In this document: positions 1 through 9,984 of the stretch, one piece after another
Numbering within the stretch: position 1 is the stretch's first letter
Layout: each line of letters starts with the position of its first letter
The notes under the pieces: generated by a model
What the model saw: the letters and a program-made list of their open reading frames with translations, nothing else
What the model was told of the DNA's origin: nothing
Database searches by the model: none
Origin: Ahaetulla prasina
Taxonomy: Eukaryota > Chordata > Lepidosauria > Squamata > Colubridae
Assembly (NCBI RefSeq): GCF_028640845.1
Contig: NC_080546.1
Location: forward strand, 84,324,757-84,388,756
Length of the DNA: 64,000 nucleotides
Direction: 5' to 3'
Position numbers and translations under genes: made by a program

Positions 1-18
1 CACTGGTTATACTAGAAT

Positions 19-113
19 CTTCTCTTCTCTTCTCTTCTCTTCTCTTCTCTTCTCTTCTCTTCTCTTCTCTTCTCTTCTCTTCTCTTCTCTTCTCTTCTCT
101 TCTCTTCTCTTCT
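19..113. repeat. (TCTTC)n microsatellite
   Basis: About 19 near-perfect copies of the pentanucleotide TCTTC. No flanking element explains it. Confidence 0.95.
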
Positions 114-534
114 TGGTGTATTGTGAGAAATAGGGAATTCTTAAATCTTAAACCCACATCTTCTCCATTCAGTCCATCTTTAGGAAAAACAGAAAGTTGT
201 TTGTCCAAAGTTCAGAATTACAGAACTTACCAAACCCCTCTTAAAAGACAAAGAGTAGGTGCCTAATCATCCTGTTGTATATCCGAGGAAGATTTTAATT
301 TCGATCAGGATAGAAATTTCACAACAGAGATATGTGGGACTTACAAATCAATTTAATTATATTGCTATGGATGCCATATTAGCACCAGTGTAATTGAATT
401 TCTACCCCACAATATTCTTTTCGAAAACAAAAACAGGAAGGGTATGAGTGAAGCAAAGTTTGATATATTCCCTGAACTGCCTCGAAGGGGCTTTTTCGAA
501 AAGCAACTGGACTTTATTTATTTTTTCCTGAAGA
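114..534. other. No gene recognised; short family A scrap at its end
   Basis: Mostly unremarkable AT-rich sequence. Positions about 486-525 resemble the family A segment that contains GCAACTGGACTT (compare 49984-50010). Nothing else is recognised. Confidence 0.5.
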
Positions 535-1097
535 CATTTATTTATTTATTTATTTATTTTGTCACAACATCATACAAAAAGATTATATAGTATATACACA
601 TATAAACATATATAGGAAGAAGAAAAGAAAAACAATAGGACAGGAACGGTAGGCACGTTTGTGCGCTTATGCACGCCCCTTATGGTCCTCTTAGGAATGG
701 GGTGAGGTCAATAGTAGAAAGTTTTTGATTAAAGCTTTTAGGATTATGGGAAGAGACCACAGAGTCAGGTAAAGTATTCCAAGCACTGATGATTCTGTTG
801 CAGAAGTCATATTTTCTGCAATCTAGATTAAAGCGGTTTACATTAAGTTTAAATCTATTGATTGCCCTTCTATTATTGCAATTAAAGCTGAAGTAGTCTT
901 TGACAGGAAGGACATTACAATAGATGATTCTGTGAGTTAAACTTAGGTCTTGTCGAAGGCGACGGAGTTCCAAGTTTTCTAAGCCTAGGATTTCAAGTCT
1001 GGTGGGATAAGGTATTTTGTTGTTTTCAGAGGACTGGAGAACTCTTCTTGTAAAATATTTCTGGACACGTTCAATTGTATTGATGTCAGAGATTTCA
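535..1097 (-). mobile_element. LINE-X 3' end (CR1/L2-superclade non-LTR retrotransposon)
   Basis: On the minus strand a frame running from about 1097 to 704 encodes the C-terminal end of a non-LTR retrotransposon polyprotein. It begins IERVQKYFTRRV and contains LEILGLENLELRRLRQDL and the WNTLPDSVV block, which corresponds to the WNSLP motif near the end of CR1/L2-type proteins. A short 3' UTR follows and ends in TGTGACAAAATAAATAAATA, a (TAAA)n-type tail typical of LINE 3' ends. The same 3' end occurs at 8746-9325, 47812-47988 and 58165-58765. The element is truncated at its 5' side and lacks the reverse transcriptase core, so it is dead. The exact clade cannot be fixed from this fragment. Confidence 0.85.
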
Positions 1098-1525
1098 CTT
1101 CTCATCCAAGTAGCTTCTTCAGTTCTGGTTGAATGACGGACGATAGAAGGATTTATATTCCTTGCAGTCATCTGGTTGGCTAGTCCCCTTTCAGATGGTT
1201 GTTGAGGCTGCTTGTAGATTTATCTATGCCTTCGGGGGTCTCCTGAATACCCACACCCTTTTGTACTATTCAGGTAACCCTGAGGGCGCAGATAAACCCC
1301 CAAGTGGTCTCAATGACTCTCAGAAAGAGCACTAACGACCAGATGACTGCAAGGAATATAAATCCTTCCATCCGCCATCATTCACTTCAAATTGAAGAAG
1401 CTTCTTGGATGAGAAGCGAAACGACTTCAAGGAGAAACAACATCCATTTGCCTTTCAAAAAAGCACCTTTGCAGAAACCGTGACTTGGATGACTGAGAAT
1501 CTCCAAAGACATCCCCTGAACTGTG
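1083..1525. mobile_element. Family A (PLE-like) element, head-to-head inverted pair
   Basis: Two copies of the same repeat lie in opposite orientation and meet near 1258-1262. Each arm carries, in its own sense direction, a segment with ATAGATAAA or AGATAAACC, then GCAAGGAATATAAATCCTTC, then TGAAGAAGCTTCTTGGATGAG or a close variant. The right arm (+) reads through the GAAAC core at about 1418-1425 and continues to the ATGACTGAGAATCTCC block near 1490. The left arm (-) joins LINE-X at about 1090. The TATAAAT upstream of the GAAAC motif resembles a promoter box. Assignment to Penelope-like elements is inferred from geometry shared with the PLE at 21236-21570. Confidence 0.7.
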
Positions 1526-2131
1526 AAACCAGAGGTGGTATTCAGCCGGTTCACACCAATTCAGACAAACCTGTAGCGGCAATCGCGGGTGGGCCAACCT
1601 CCACCCACACGCCCCGGCTCCAAGTTGTGCTATTTAGGCACTTTTTCAAGGCCGGGCGCATGTGTGGAAGGTGTATGAGTGAGCAAAGTGCATGCGCCTA
1701 AGGCCAGGCGCATATATGGACAACGCGTGTACACGGTGAACCAGTGGTAAAAGTAAGCAAAACCCACCCCTGTGTGAAACATATAGAATCTTCAGATGCA
1801 AGGTAGCTTGATCCTAATTTCCAGTCTGAGTACAGAAGAAGTAGAAATTGTAGCTCACCATCTCATACACCACGGCTACCTGAGATTTGCTTTCAACCCT
1901 AGAAAGGAAAATTGCTAGCTGGATGCCCATCTATTTGTTTTTTTCCTCCCCTTCGTGTAGAGCCCAGCTATACAAAACGACGGTTGCTTTTTTTTTTTTT
2001 TCTCCCATCAAAAATGCATTTTGAGTTATTCATGCTATGGTGGAATTGGACATTCCCCTTTCACAATTGCTGTCTTAGCTTGATAGATAACCCTAGATAG
2101 AGAGAAAGGGAGAAGGAAAGAAATTTTAATA
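1526..2131. other. Unannotated, a hAT-like scrap possible near 1540-1760
   Basis: Positions about 1530-1630 (GGTGGTATTCAGCCGGTTC followed by GGGTGGGCC) resemble the start of the hAT family that begins CAGTGGTGGGATTCAGCC, but no second end or duplication is visible. The rest holds nothing recognisable. Confidence 0.4.
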
Positions 2132-2143
2132 GTTCCAAAATTA

Positions 2144-2498
2144 AGGTAAAGGTTCCCCTCGCACATACGTGCTAGTCGTTCCTGACTCTAGGGGGCGGTG
2201 CTCATCTCCGTTTCAAAGCCGAAGAGCCAGCGCTGTCCGAAGATGTCTCCATGGTCATGTGGCCGGCATGACTCAATGCCAAAGGCGCACGGAATGCTGT
2301 TACCCTCCCACCAAAGGTGGTCCCTATTTTTTCTACTTGCATTTTTTACCTGCTTACGAACTGCTAGGTTGGCAGAAGCTGGGACAAATAACGGGAGCTC
2401 ACCCCTTTACATGGCAGCACTAGGGATTTGAACCGCTGAACTGCCGACCTTTCAATCGACAAGCTCAGCCTCTTAGCCCCTGAGCCATTGTGTCCCAT
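2144..2498 (-). mobile_element. Sauria-type tRNA-derived SINE, complete
   Basis: Full-length SINE on the minus strand. Its tRNA-like head lies at the right end, with an A-box-like TGGCTCAGGGGCTAAGAGG and a B box GGTTCAAATCC (minus strand, near 2430). The body is shared with 37333-37685. The 3' tail at the left end (GAGGGGAACCTTTACCTT in sense) is the BovB-type tail of Sauria SINEs. It is flanked by a perfect 12-bp target-site duplication, GTTCCAAAATTA, at 2132-2143 and 2499-2510, so both ends are certain. This class is mobilised in trans by BovB LINEs, two fragments of which are in this window. Confidence 0.92.
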
Positions 2499-2510
2499 GT
2501 TCCAAAATTA

Positions 2511-2837
2511 GGCCTCGAGAAATAGAACAGCTTGTACAACACTTGCAACAAATAAATATAAAAGACCAAACAAATAAGGACTTGTGTCACACGATCCTTA
2601 TTAAATCGGAAAATGAACTAAAAGAGAAAAATAGCAGGTGAATGTGTTTTGTGTTCAGTGCAGTTTACCTGAGATTTGTTGTTGTTGTTGTTGTTGTTTT
2701 TCTTTCACCAGTGGGAAGATGGTGAAAAGTTAATAGAATTGCAGCGATTTTTGGAAAAGTGTTGTTGCGCTGGTACCACCCAGATATTCAATGAGGTTTA
2801 TCACTTAACAAATGTCTATAACAACTTGAGTTACTAG
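2511..2837. other. No feature recognised apart from a short (TTG)n
   Basis: AT-rich unique sequence with a (TTG)6 run near 2680-2697. Confidence 0.5.
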
Positions 2838-3150
2838 TCTGTAGAGATTCTCAGACATCCAGGTCATGGTTGTCCCAAGAATGCTTTTTCCGGAGGCAAC
2901 TAGACTTTGTGGTTTGTTTTTTCTTGTGTGTCTTTTGAAGACGTTTCGCTTCTCATCCAAGAAGCTTCTTCAGCTCTGACAGGATAGTGGGGAATGGAAG
3001 CATTTATATTCCTTGCAGACAGCTGGTCATGTGCATCCTTTTAGAGGGTCATTGAGGCCACTTGGAGGTTTATCTGTGTCCTCAGGGTCACCTGAGTGAT
3101 GCTCCTGGTTTCTGTAGTCTGCAATTTTTCTCTCGGAAAATCCATTCCTA
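2838..3150 (-). mobile_element. Family A (PLE-like) repeat
   Basis: Minus-strand copy. In sense it carries CAGATAAACCTCCAAGTGGC, GCAAGGAATATAAATGCTTC, then the hammerhead-like block CTGAAGA-A-GCTTCT-TGGATG-AGAAGC-GAAACGTC (complement of about 2939-2972), and ends with the AACCATGACCTGGATG block near 2855. This is one of the best preserved family A cores: all six base pairs of the inner stem are intact. Confidence 0.75.
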
Positions 3151-3167
3151 CTCTCATGAGCTAGGAG

Positions 3168-3644
3168 CAGGAGTGAAATGCTCCTGGTTTGGACAGAATC
3201 GCACAATCCGGTAGCGATGGGGACGGGTAGTTCAGAGAACCGGTAGCAAAAATCCCTGCCCCCCCACCGCCCATGCCTCGCTATTCCTCTTCTCTGTCCC
3301 TGAAGCTCCCGGTGGTGATATAGCTGCAAATGGCCTTAAATGACTGCTGCAGCACTTCAAAGGGCCGCACTACAGCTGATCAGCGCTGTAGGTGGCTAGT
3401 AGACCAGTGCCTCTATTTTTAAAGAAGGTAGACTGGTGCCTCCCAAAAAAAAGGCAATTAGTAGACCGGTGCCTCTATTTTTAAAGAAGATAGACAGGTA
3501 CACTCCCAAGTTTTGTATACTTTATTATTTTTATTATTTATTATTATTGGCCATGCCCATTCAGTCACCTGACCACGAAGCCACAGCTACCATTTAAGCC
3601 ACGCCCACAGAACCGGTAGGGAAAATTTTTAGATTTCACCCCTG
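3168..3644 (+). mobile_element. Nonautonomous hAT element (CAGGAGTG...CACCCCTG)
   Basis: Terminal inverted repeats CAGGAGTGAAAT and ATTTCACCCCTG bound a 477-bp element with no transposase. An 8-bp duplication GCTAGGAG / GCTGGGAG (one mismatch) lies at 3160-3167 and 3645-3652. The interior holds a duplicated segment, GTAGACCAGTGCCTCTATTT at about 3401 and again at about 3461. The left part is shared with 27480-27581 in inverted orientation. Confidence 0.88.
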
Positions 3645-3659
3645 GCTGGGAGTAATCTC

Positions 3660-4163
3660 TACAGACTTGACAAAAGGATTCCTAAACCTTTTCTCCATCA
3701 CACCTCTCTTTAGTGTAATCTTAGTGGGCTCACCTTCCCTAAAACCCCCAAACCCCACAAATAAACAATGAAATCAAGATGATTGAACTTTGGAAAAGAC
3801 GGACTTACTGTAGCAACGTAACTTAATGGTTTTTCACACACTTCTCCTGAGCTCTGTTTGTTACGTACCCAAGGGAGCTATGCCTCATCATTTGGGAAAG
3901 CTTGAGTTCGAGGACTAAATGCCCTCTAGAGTCCTAGATAAAAATTTCCACAAGGTTCATTAGGAAGCAATGACTCATCCATTCCCTTTTACTCCATCTC
4001 TCATTTTGCAGTGTGAGCAAAATGGAACATGAAAGACTTCCATCTACGCCGCTTGGAGAACCTTGAAGTAAAGATGCAATTCAATTGAAAGAAATTAGCA
4101 CTGAGTAAGAAAGATGCTTTGGGGGATTTATTTTTATTCATCGCTTTGTCCATCTCACATGTA
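3660..4163. other. No feature recognised
   Basis: Apparently unique sequence; no repeat or coding signal seen. Confidence 0.5.
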
Positions 4164-4171
4164 GTACTAAT

Positions 4172-4540
4172 CAGAGGCAGGTTTCAGCAGGTTCTGACCA
4201 GATCTGGAGAACCGGTAGCGGAAATTTTGAGTAGTTCGGAGAAGCAGTAAATGCCACCTCTGACTGGCCCCACCCGCATCTGTTCTCTGCCTCCCGAGTC
4301 CCAGCTGATCAGGAGGAAAGGGGGATTTTACAGTATCCTTCTCCTGGAGTGGGGTGGGAATGGAGATTTTACAGTATTCTTCTCCCCAAGCCACACCCAC
4401 CAAGCAACACCTACAGAACCAGTCGTAAAAATTTTTGAAACCCACCACTACTAGTGGTGGGTTTCAAAAAAATTATGACTGGTTCTGTGGGTGTGGCTTG
4501 GTGGGCACGGCTTGGTGGGCTAACATACGTATGTAGTAAC
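4172..4540. mobile_element. hAT MITE plus an inverted half-copy
   Basis: 4172-4449 is a near full copy of the CAGAGGTGGGTTTC family (AGAACCGGTAGCGG block, two internal ATTTTACAGTAT units, the CCAAGCCACACCCACC tail). It is followed at about 4450-4522 by the terminal part of the same family in opposite orientation (GTGGTGGGTTTCAAAAA, GGGTGTGGCTTGGTGGG). Together they form a hairpin centred near 4450. GTACTAAT at 4164-4171 and ATACTAAT at 4541-4548 look like one 8-bp duplication around the pair, with one mismatch. Confidence 0.8.
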
Positions 4541-4940
4541 ATACTAATGCCTTGGTAAGACCTCACTTGGTATACTATATCCAGTTTTGGCCATCACGAA
4601 ATAAAAAAGATGTTGAGGCAAAGAGTGCAGAGAAGAGCAACAAAGATGATTGGGGGGCTGATGGCTAAAACATACAATGAACAGTTGCAGAAATTGGGTA
4701 TGTCTAGTTCAACGGAAAGAACAAAGAGAGAAGTAACCTAGAACTAAGGAGAAATTTCCTGACATTTAGAACAATCAATCAGTGGAACAACTTGACTTCA
4801 GAAGTTGTGAATGCTGCAACACTGGAGGCTTTTAAGAAGGGATTGGACAACCATTTTTCTAAATTGGTAAAGAGTCTCCTGCTTGAGCAGGGGGTTCGAC
4901 TAGAGAACCCCCAAAGTCTCTTCCAACTGTTGGAATTATT
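4541..4940 (+). mobile_element. CR1 LINE 3' end
   Basis: Sense fragment of a reptile CR1. It encodes a degraded [11 protein letters not shown]-type block near 4630, then, after a deletion, the 3' UTR with GGAACAACTTG, GGATTGGACAACCA and AGTCTCTTCCAACTGTTGGA. It is 5' truncated and has several frame breaks. It directly follows the hAT pair. Confidence 0.85.
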
Positions 4941-5274
4941 TTTTTTATAGTGAATATAGTTTCAGGCTGGCTAATTGTCCATCAGGAAGCAGGGAGACAT
5001 CTTCAGATGTTCTGCTTCTTCATTGCCTTCTGTCATTTATATCTCATGGTGACATACTTTTAAGTTATAAAGTGATCGCTATGTGATGAGTGAAAATCTC
5101 TTTACACTTATCTTTACACTTTACTTTTAATATTTAATATTACACTTTACACTGTTTGCACAGAAAACCTCTTTAAGTTTTATGAATGGGTAGAGAAAAG
5201 AGGTAGAAATTAGAGAAAGTAAGATTATGAATGTTAATATTGTAAGTATTGAAAGTAAAGAGGTATATAACTAT
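4941..5274. other. No feature recognised
   Basis: AT-rich unique sequence. Confidence 0.5.
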
Positions 5275-5385
5275 AATAGAATTTTTATTTTTTATTGGGC
5301 AAGTGTGATTGGGCACACAAGGAATTTGTCTTGGTGCATACACTCTTAGTGTACATAAAACATCAAATATCATAAGGTCCAACAC
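5275..5385 (-). mobile_element. L3-type LINE 3' UTR fragment
   Basis: Minus-strand copy of the 3' end seen at 50480-50605 and 53906-54020. In sense it reads GTACACTAAGAGTGTATGCACC, ACAAATTCCTTGTGTGCCC and AATAAAAA. Only the terminal 110 bp remains and the ATTCT tail is reduced to ATTATAG. Confidence 0.85.
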
Positions 5386-5399
5386 TTAATAAATATAAA

Positions 5400-5440
5400 A
5401 GTAAAGGTAAAGGTTCCCCTCGCACATACATGCTAGTCCA
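5400..5440 (-). repeat. Sauria SINE 3' tail scrap
   Basis: GTAAAGGTTCCCCTCGCACA and ATGCTAGTCC match the 3' tail of the SINE at 2144-2498, truncated after about 40 bp. Confidence 0.7.
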
Positions 5441-5484
5441 TGTTTTTTTAAAAAAATATTTTAATATTTTTTAATATTTTAATA

Positions 5485-5529
5485 TTGGCCAATAAATTCT
5501 ATTCTATTCTATTCTATTCTATTCTATTC
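5485..5529 (+). repeat. L3 LINE terminal TTGGCCAATAAA plus (ATTCT)n
   Basis: TTGGCCAATAAATTCTATTC is the last part of the L3 3' UTR fused to about seven ATTCT units. It is a very short insert or a microsatellite left after loss of the LINE. Confidence 0.65.
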
Positions 5530-5665
5530 ATGACACTTTTTTGTGTTTTACTTCTAATCAAGCACTGTATTAGCTAGGAAAAGTCACTTCCCCTAGGCCT
5601 CAGCATGTATCTCCAATGAAATGGAGTTAGCCTGATACATTCAAGTTCCTAGTACCTGGTGAGAT

Positions 5666-6021
5666 CAGGGGTGAAATCCAGCAGGTTCTGACAGGTTCTG
5701 GAGAACAGTTAGAGGAAATTTTGAGCAGTTCGGAGAACGAGTAGTGGAAATATTGAGCAGTTCGGAGAACCAGTAACGGAAATTTTGAGTAGTTCAGAGA
5801 ACCAGCAAATATCACCTCTGGCTGGCCCCAGAGTGGGGTGGCAATGGGGATTTTGCAATATCCTTCTCCCTGGAGTGGGGTGGGAATGGGGATTTATCAA
5901 TATCCTTCTCCCTGGAGTAGGGTGGGAATGGGGATTTTGCAGTATCCTTCTCCTGCCATGCCTACCAAGCCACACCCACAGAACCAGTAGTAAAAAAAAA
6001 AAAAATTGGATTTCTACACTA
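5666..6021 (+). mobile_element. hAT MITE (CAGGGGTGAAATCC family)
   Basis: Begins CAGGGGTGAAATCCAGCAGG and ends GGATTTCTACACTA (a decayed CACCACTG). A perfect 8-bp duplication GGTGAGAT lies at 5658-5665 and 6022-6029. The left third has the TTTTGAGCAGTTCGGAGAAC segment in tandem (three copies), and the middle has three copies of a GGGGATTTTGCAATATCCTT unit. No coding capacity. Related copies lie at 27705-27929, 48290-48635 and 60527-60761. Confidence 0.93.
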
Positions 6022-6223
6022 GGTGAGATCCTGTGTTTTGGTCTGATAACTGACATAAAATTCTAGGCAGGCATCTTTTCCTTACAATGCTGCTGTTCTT
6101 ATAGCTTTGAGACATTTTAACCTGGTGGCAGAAGCAATAGGTCAAAGCCAGAAGAATCAAGTAGCCAATATTTCTCTCCTCCCCCACCATCTTTTTAATT
6201 TCATATTATTGTACTTTTATTGT

Positions 6224-6459
6224 CTGAGTGGCATGGTGATCTAGAGCTGGAGCTCTTGTCTCACAAACAGATTGTGAGTTTGATCCTAGGTAGCGGCAGA
6301 TATTTCTCTCTCTAGGCGCAAAGAGAAAATACCTGCTGTCACCCCTGCATAGGTGTCAGGAAGGGCAGCCAGGCAGCAAATGCTCCGCTCCATCCAGTCT
6401 CCGTGACTCCAGCCTAAGGCAAGGGATTACAGGGTTGTTAAAATATTTTTTTAAAAAAA
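6224..6459 (+). mobile_element. tRNA-derived SINE, complete
   Basis: Head with A-box-like TGGCATGGTGATCTAGAG and a B-box-like GAGTTTGATCC at 6276-6286; body with GTCAGGAAGGGCAGCC and AAGGGATTACAGGG; A/T-rich tail. A perfect 12-bp duplication TACTTTTATTGT flanks it at 6212-6223 and 6460-6471. A second, older copy split by a hAT lies at 60430-60790. Confidence 0.88.
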
Positions 6460-6587
6460 TACTTTTATTGTGTGTGGGGTTTTTTTAATTGTTTCATTGC
6501 TTTGCTTTTGCTATATCAACATTTTTTTTTTATCATTTGTTGTAAGCCACCCAGAGTAGCTTTACAGTGGAGTGGGAAAATAAATTG

Positions 6588-6642
6588 AAAGAATGAATGA
6601 ATGAATGAATGAATGAATGAATGAATGAATGAATGAATGAAT
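6588..6642. repeat. (GAAT)n microsatellite
   Basis: About 13 uninterrupted tetranucleotide units. Confidence 0.95.
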
Positions 6643-6976
6643 GATAATCTAAAAAAACAACAACCCTAAACTGAATTGCCTTGGTGGGAGATACAAAGGG
6701 AGACAGCACCTTTCCTTTTCTGATTATTGCCAAGAAATCTAGCCTCTGGCTCATCAGAAGTTAAGTTCAAATAGAGGGAATCTTTGTTTTTACTGTAATA
6801 AAAATAGAAGTAGAGACAGGGTCTGGACAGATAATCAATCAGGATGCATCAGTGATAATTTCATATTCTTTCTGTCATGTTCAGATTGCTGTTTCCTTTA
6901 TATTCCAATAGGACTTTTTGTGCTGATGAGAAATTTTTGATTGCTCTGTATTGGAGTGGTTTCCATTTTACTTTTC

Positions 6977-6979
<3 letters not shown>

Positions 6980-7043
<64 letters not shown>

Positions 7044-7240
7044 CCCTTCCCTCTCTCCCTCTCCCTGTCTCCCACCCTCTCTCTCCCTCTCCCCCTCTCT
7101 CCCATCCTCTCTATCCCTCCCTCTCTCCCTCTCTCTCCTTCCCTCTCTCCCCCTCTCTCTCTCCCTGTCGCCCTCCCTCTCTCCCTCTCTCCCTGTCCTA
7201 CCCTCTCCTCTCCCTCCCTCTCTCTCTCCCTCTCTCTCCT
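6980..7240. repeat. (TC)n grading into CCCTCTCT pyrimidine tract
   Basis: About 58 bp of pure TC is followed by about 200 bp of irregular CCCTCTC/TCCCTC. Long Leu/Ser or Arg/Glu open frames on both strands here are artefacts of the repeat. Confidence 0.95.
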
Positions 7241-7244
7241 TTCT

Positions 7245-7623
7245 GTCATGTCCTCCATCATCCATCCAGCTACATCTCTATCAATGTCAGCCTTATGACA
7301 TAATCCAGACAGGAAGGATGTCCAGGTGAACTAATTCTATTTTATTATAAGGTTGCATTAACAGAATTCGGCAAGTCCGCAAGTACATTTCAGCCCTGTC
7401 ACCTTTACAGGCCAAGAAATTAGGGGGGGGTTTTCTTCTGAGATGTTTCCCACGAACACATTCCTCCTGTGGTCTAAGTTGCCTTCTTATCTGATCATTG
7501 CTGTGTCTGTGGCTCTTCCATCTGGCTCCCAAGGTTGTGCCCAGATATCATTACAATCACCGATCCATTTAAATAAATAACTACCGTCTCTACAATACAA
7601 AAAGGATATTGCAGCTCAGAATT
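7245..7623. other. No feature recognised
   Basis: Unique-looking sequence between the pyrimidine tract and a family C scrap. Confidence 0.5.
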
Positions 7624-7705
7624 GAACTGGGGGGTCCTAAGTGTTCTTTGAACTTGGTTGTTATCTTGCAGATGTTTCATTACTCAAACTAGTGTTAGGA
7701 TCCTA
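7624..7705 (-). mobile_element. Family C (PLE-like) fragment
   Basis: In sense reads TAATGAAACATCTGCAAGAT, ACAACCAAGTTCAAAGAACA and TTAGGACCCC, matching 23540-23600. The upstream half with CTGATGA is missing. Confidence 0.6.
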
Positions 7706-7723
7706 CCATTTCTAACAGTCCTA

Positions 7724-8298
7724 CTTTCCTTCCTTCCTTCCTTCCTTCCTTCCTTCCTTCCTTCCTTCCTTCCTTCCTTCCTTCCTTCTTCCCTCCCTCC
7801 CTCACTGCCACCCCACCTCTCTCTCTCCCTTCCCTCCTTCCCTCCTTTCCACCTTCATGCCCCTCCCCTTTCCTTCCTTCCTTCCCTCCCTCCCCAGCTC
7901 TCCTTTCCTTTCCCTTCCTTTCTTCCTTCCTTCCTTCCCTCCTTCCCTCCTTCCCTCCCTTCCCACCTCTTCTCTTCCCTTCCTTCCTTTCGCCCTTAAT
8001 GCTTCTCCCCATTCCTTCCTTCCCTCCTTCCTTCCCTTCCCACCTCTTCCCTTTCCTTTATTCCTTCCTTCCTCCCTTCCCCCTTCACACCTCTCCCCTT
8101 TGCTTCCTTCCTTCCTTCCCTCCCTCCCTGCCCACCTCTCTCCTTTGCTTCCTTCCTTTCCTCCTTCCCTCCCTTCCCGCTTCTCCCCTTTCCTTCCTTC
8201 CTTCCTTCCTTCCTTCCTTCCTTCCTTCCTTCCTTCCTTCCTTCCTTCCTTCCTTCCTTCCTTCCTCCTGTCTCCCTCCCCCTTTCCCTCCCTCCCTT
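7724..8298. repeat. (CTTC)n / CCTTCCCT polypyrimidine tract, 575 bp
   Basis: Two pure CTTC blocks (about 7724-7790 and 8189-8266) bracket 400 bp of irregular C/T sequence. Nearly all purine on the complement. Large open frames on both strands (up to 179 codons) only reflect absence of stop codons in C/T sequence. Confidence 0.95.
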
Positions 8299-8745
8299 GT
8301 AAATTTTGTGCATTTGTTGTTCCAAATCTAACACAGAGCAAGAATATTTGTCTTGAATTTGGGGGCTGTGGGAAGGGAGCTTAGCGGAGCAAACATACTT
8401 CTCAACTGTTGTCTCTACCTAATCGATTCATTCTGTGAGCTGCTGACTCTCCTTAAGACAACTGAGCAGCATGAAAGTAACAAGAACACAGAGAGAGGAT
8501 GAATGGCAGGGGGTCACCAGCAAAATATTCCAGCCATTTTAGCGTTGTTTCACACCAAATGCAGACAAAAGATGACAGTGGTCCTGAAAATTTGTTCCTT
8601 TTGAGACTCTCCTGTTGTTTGTTTGTTTTTTGGGATACCAGGAGTAATGGACAAAGGATGCTATTTAAAAATAGGGAATATTTATTATTGTAAGCAAATG
8701 CAAACACCCATTGAGTAGCACTCAATGCTACTGAATAACAAAGAA
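8299..8745. other. No feature recognised
   Basis: Unique-looking sequence. Confidence 0.5.
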
Positions 8746-9325
8746 TCAAATGTCAATTGAACGTGTCCAGAAATATTTTACAAGGAGAGTTCTCCATTCC
8801 TCTGAATACAACAAAATACCTTATGCCACCAGACTTGAAATCCTAGGATTAGAAAATTTAGAACTACACTGTCTTCGACATGACCTGAGTTTAACTCATA
8901 GAATCATCTATTACAATGTCCCTCCTGTCGAAGACTACTTCAGCTTCAATTGCAACAATACACAATAGATTTAAGCTTAATGTTAACTACTCCAATCTTG
9001 ATTGCAGAAAATATGACTTCAGTAACAGAGTTGTTAATACTTGGAATATACTACCTGACTCTGTGGTCTCTTCCCAAAATCCCCAAAGCTTCAACCAAAG
9101 ACTATCTACTATTGACCTCACCCCATTCCTAAGAGGTCTGTAAGGGGCATGCATAAGAGCACAAGCGTGCCTACCGTTCCTGTCCTATTGTTTCCTTTCG
9201 TTATATCCAATTAATATAGTTATTACATACTCATGCTTATATATATGCTCATATATCGTATAGTTATTTCACGCTTATGCTTATATATACTGTGTGACAA
9301 AATAAATAAATAAATATAAATAAAT
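8746..9325 (+). mobile_element. LINE-X 3' end
   Basis: Sense copy of the fragment at 535-1097. It encodes SIERVQKYFTRRVLHSSE, LEILGLENLELHCLRHDL, then after a frameshift near 8960 the NRFKLNVNYSNLDCRKY and PDSVVSSQNP blocks. The 3' UTR holds CATGCATAAGAGCACAAGCG and a TGACAAAATAAATAAATA tail. 5' truncated; frame broken. Confidence 0.87.
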
Positions 9326-9654
9326 AAATATTCCCATCAAATCAATTAATCTGTAATGAAGGATCCATGCTTTCCAAAACAACGACAGAGATTTCTAAAA
9401 ATTAGAAATATGCGTTTTGAATATGATTTCGATCTGCATATTATTTTCAAGCTGAATAATTTGAGAGCTGAGAAGCTCCCCTGCATTGTCTGGCCTTTTA
9501 TTTTCTGATAATATAGATTCATTTTAATAACTTAGATACGGTCTATATATAAATCTAGAACAGCCTGAATCTGTTGGTTTCATATCTTTAATGTCAGCAA
9601 AGTTTTGGCTAAATTCAGCAGATTGTCTATCAATCTATTTGGTGTGTTTATTTA
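9326..9654. other. No feature recognised
   Basis: AT-rich unique sequence. Confidence 0.5.
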
Positions 9655-9657
9655 CCT

Positions 9658-9704
<47 letters not shown>

Positions 9705-9722
9705 TTTTATTTATTTATTTAC
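9655..9722. repeat. (ATTT)n microsatellite
   Basis: About 15 TTTA/ATTT units with one interruption; it could be a LINE tail whose body is gone. Confidence 0.9.
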
Positions 9723-9984
9723 CTTCTCTTTCTGTGTATGTGTGTTTAACCCACTCTCTTACAACATTAGAGATGGCCCAGTAAACTGTTACATTCAAAT
9801 TTCAATGTTGATATTGTTATTTGGATATGGACAATTACTTCATGCCTTCCTTGCATCCTAGTCAATCTAATTCACTTTATCTTTGGAGAAAATTGGCAAG
9901 CGACGGGGATACTTCTAAAGAAGCAAACTCCCACATAAACACAGAGAATGGAGAAAGCTGGCCCTCCTTCTTAAACTTCAGTTA

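Noticed and set aside
7802..8384. Overlapping Lys/Arg/Glu-rich and Phe/Leu/Pro-rich frames on both strands
   Set aside because: Pure polypyrimidine/polypurine DNA has almost no stop codons; both strands are open at the same time. The same applies to 6861-7329, 30013-30466 and 33180-33832.
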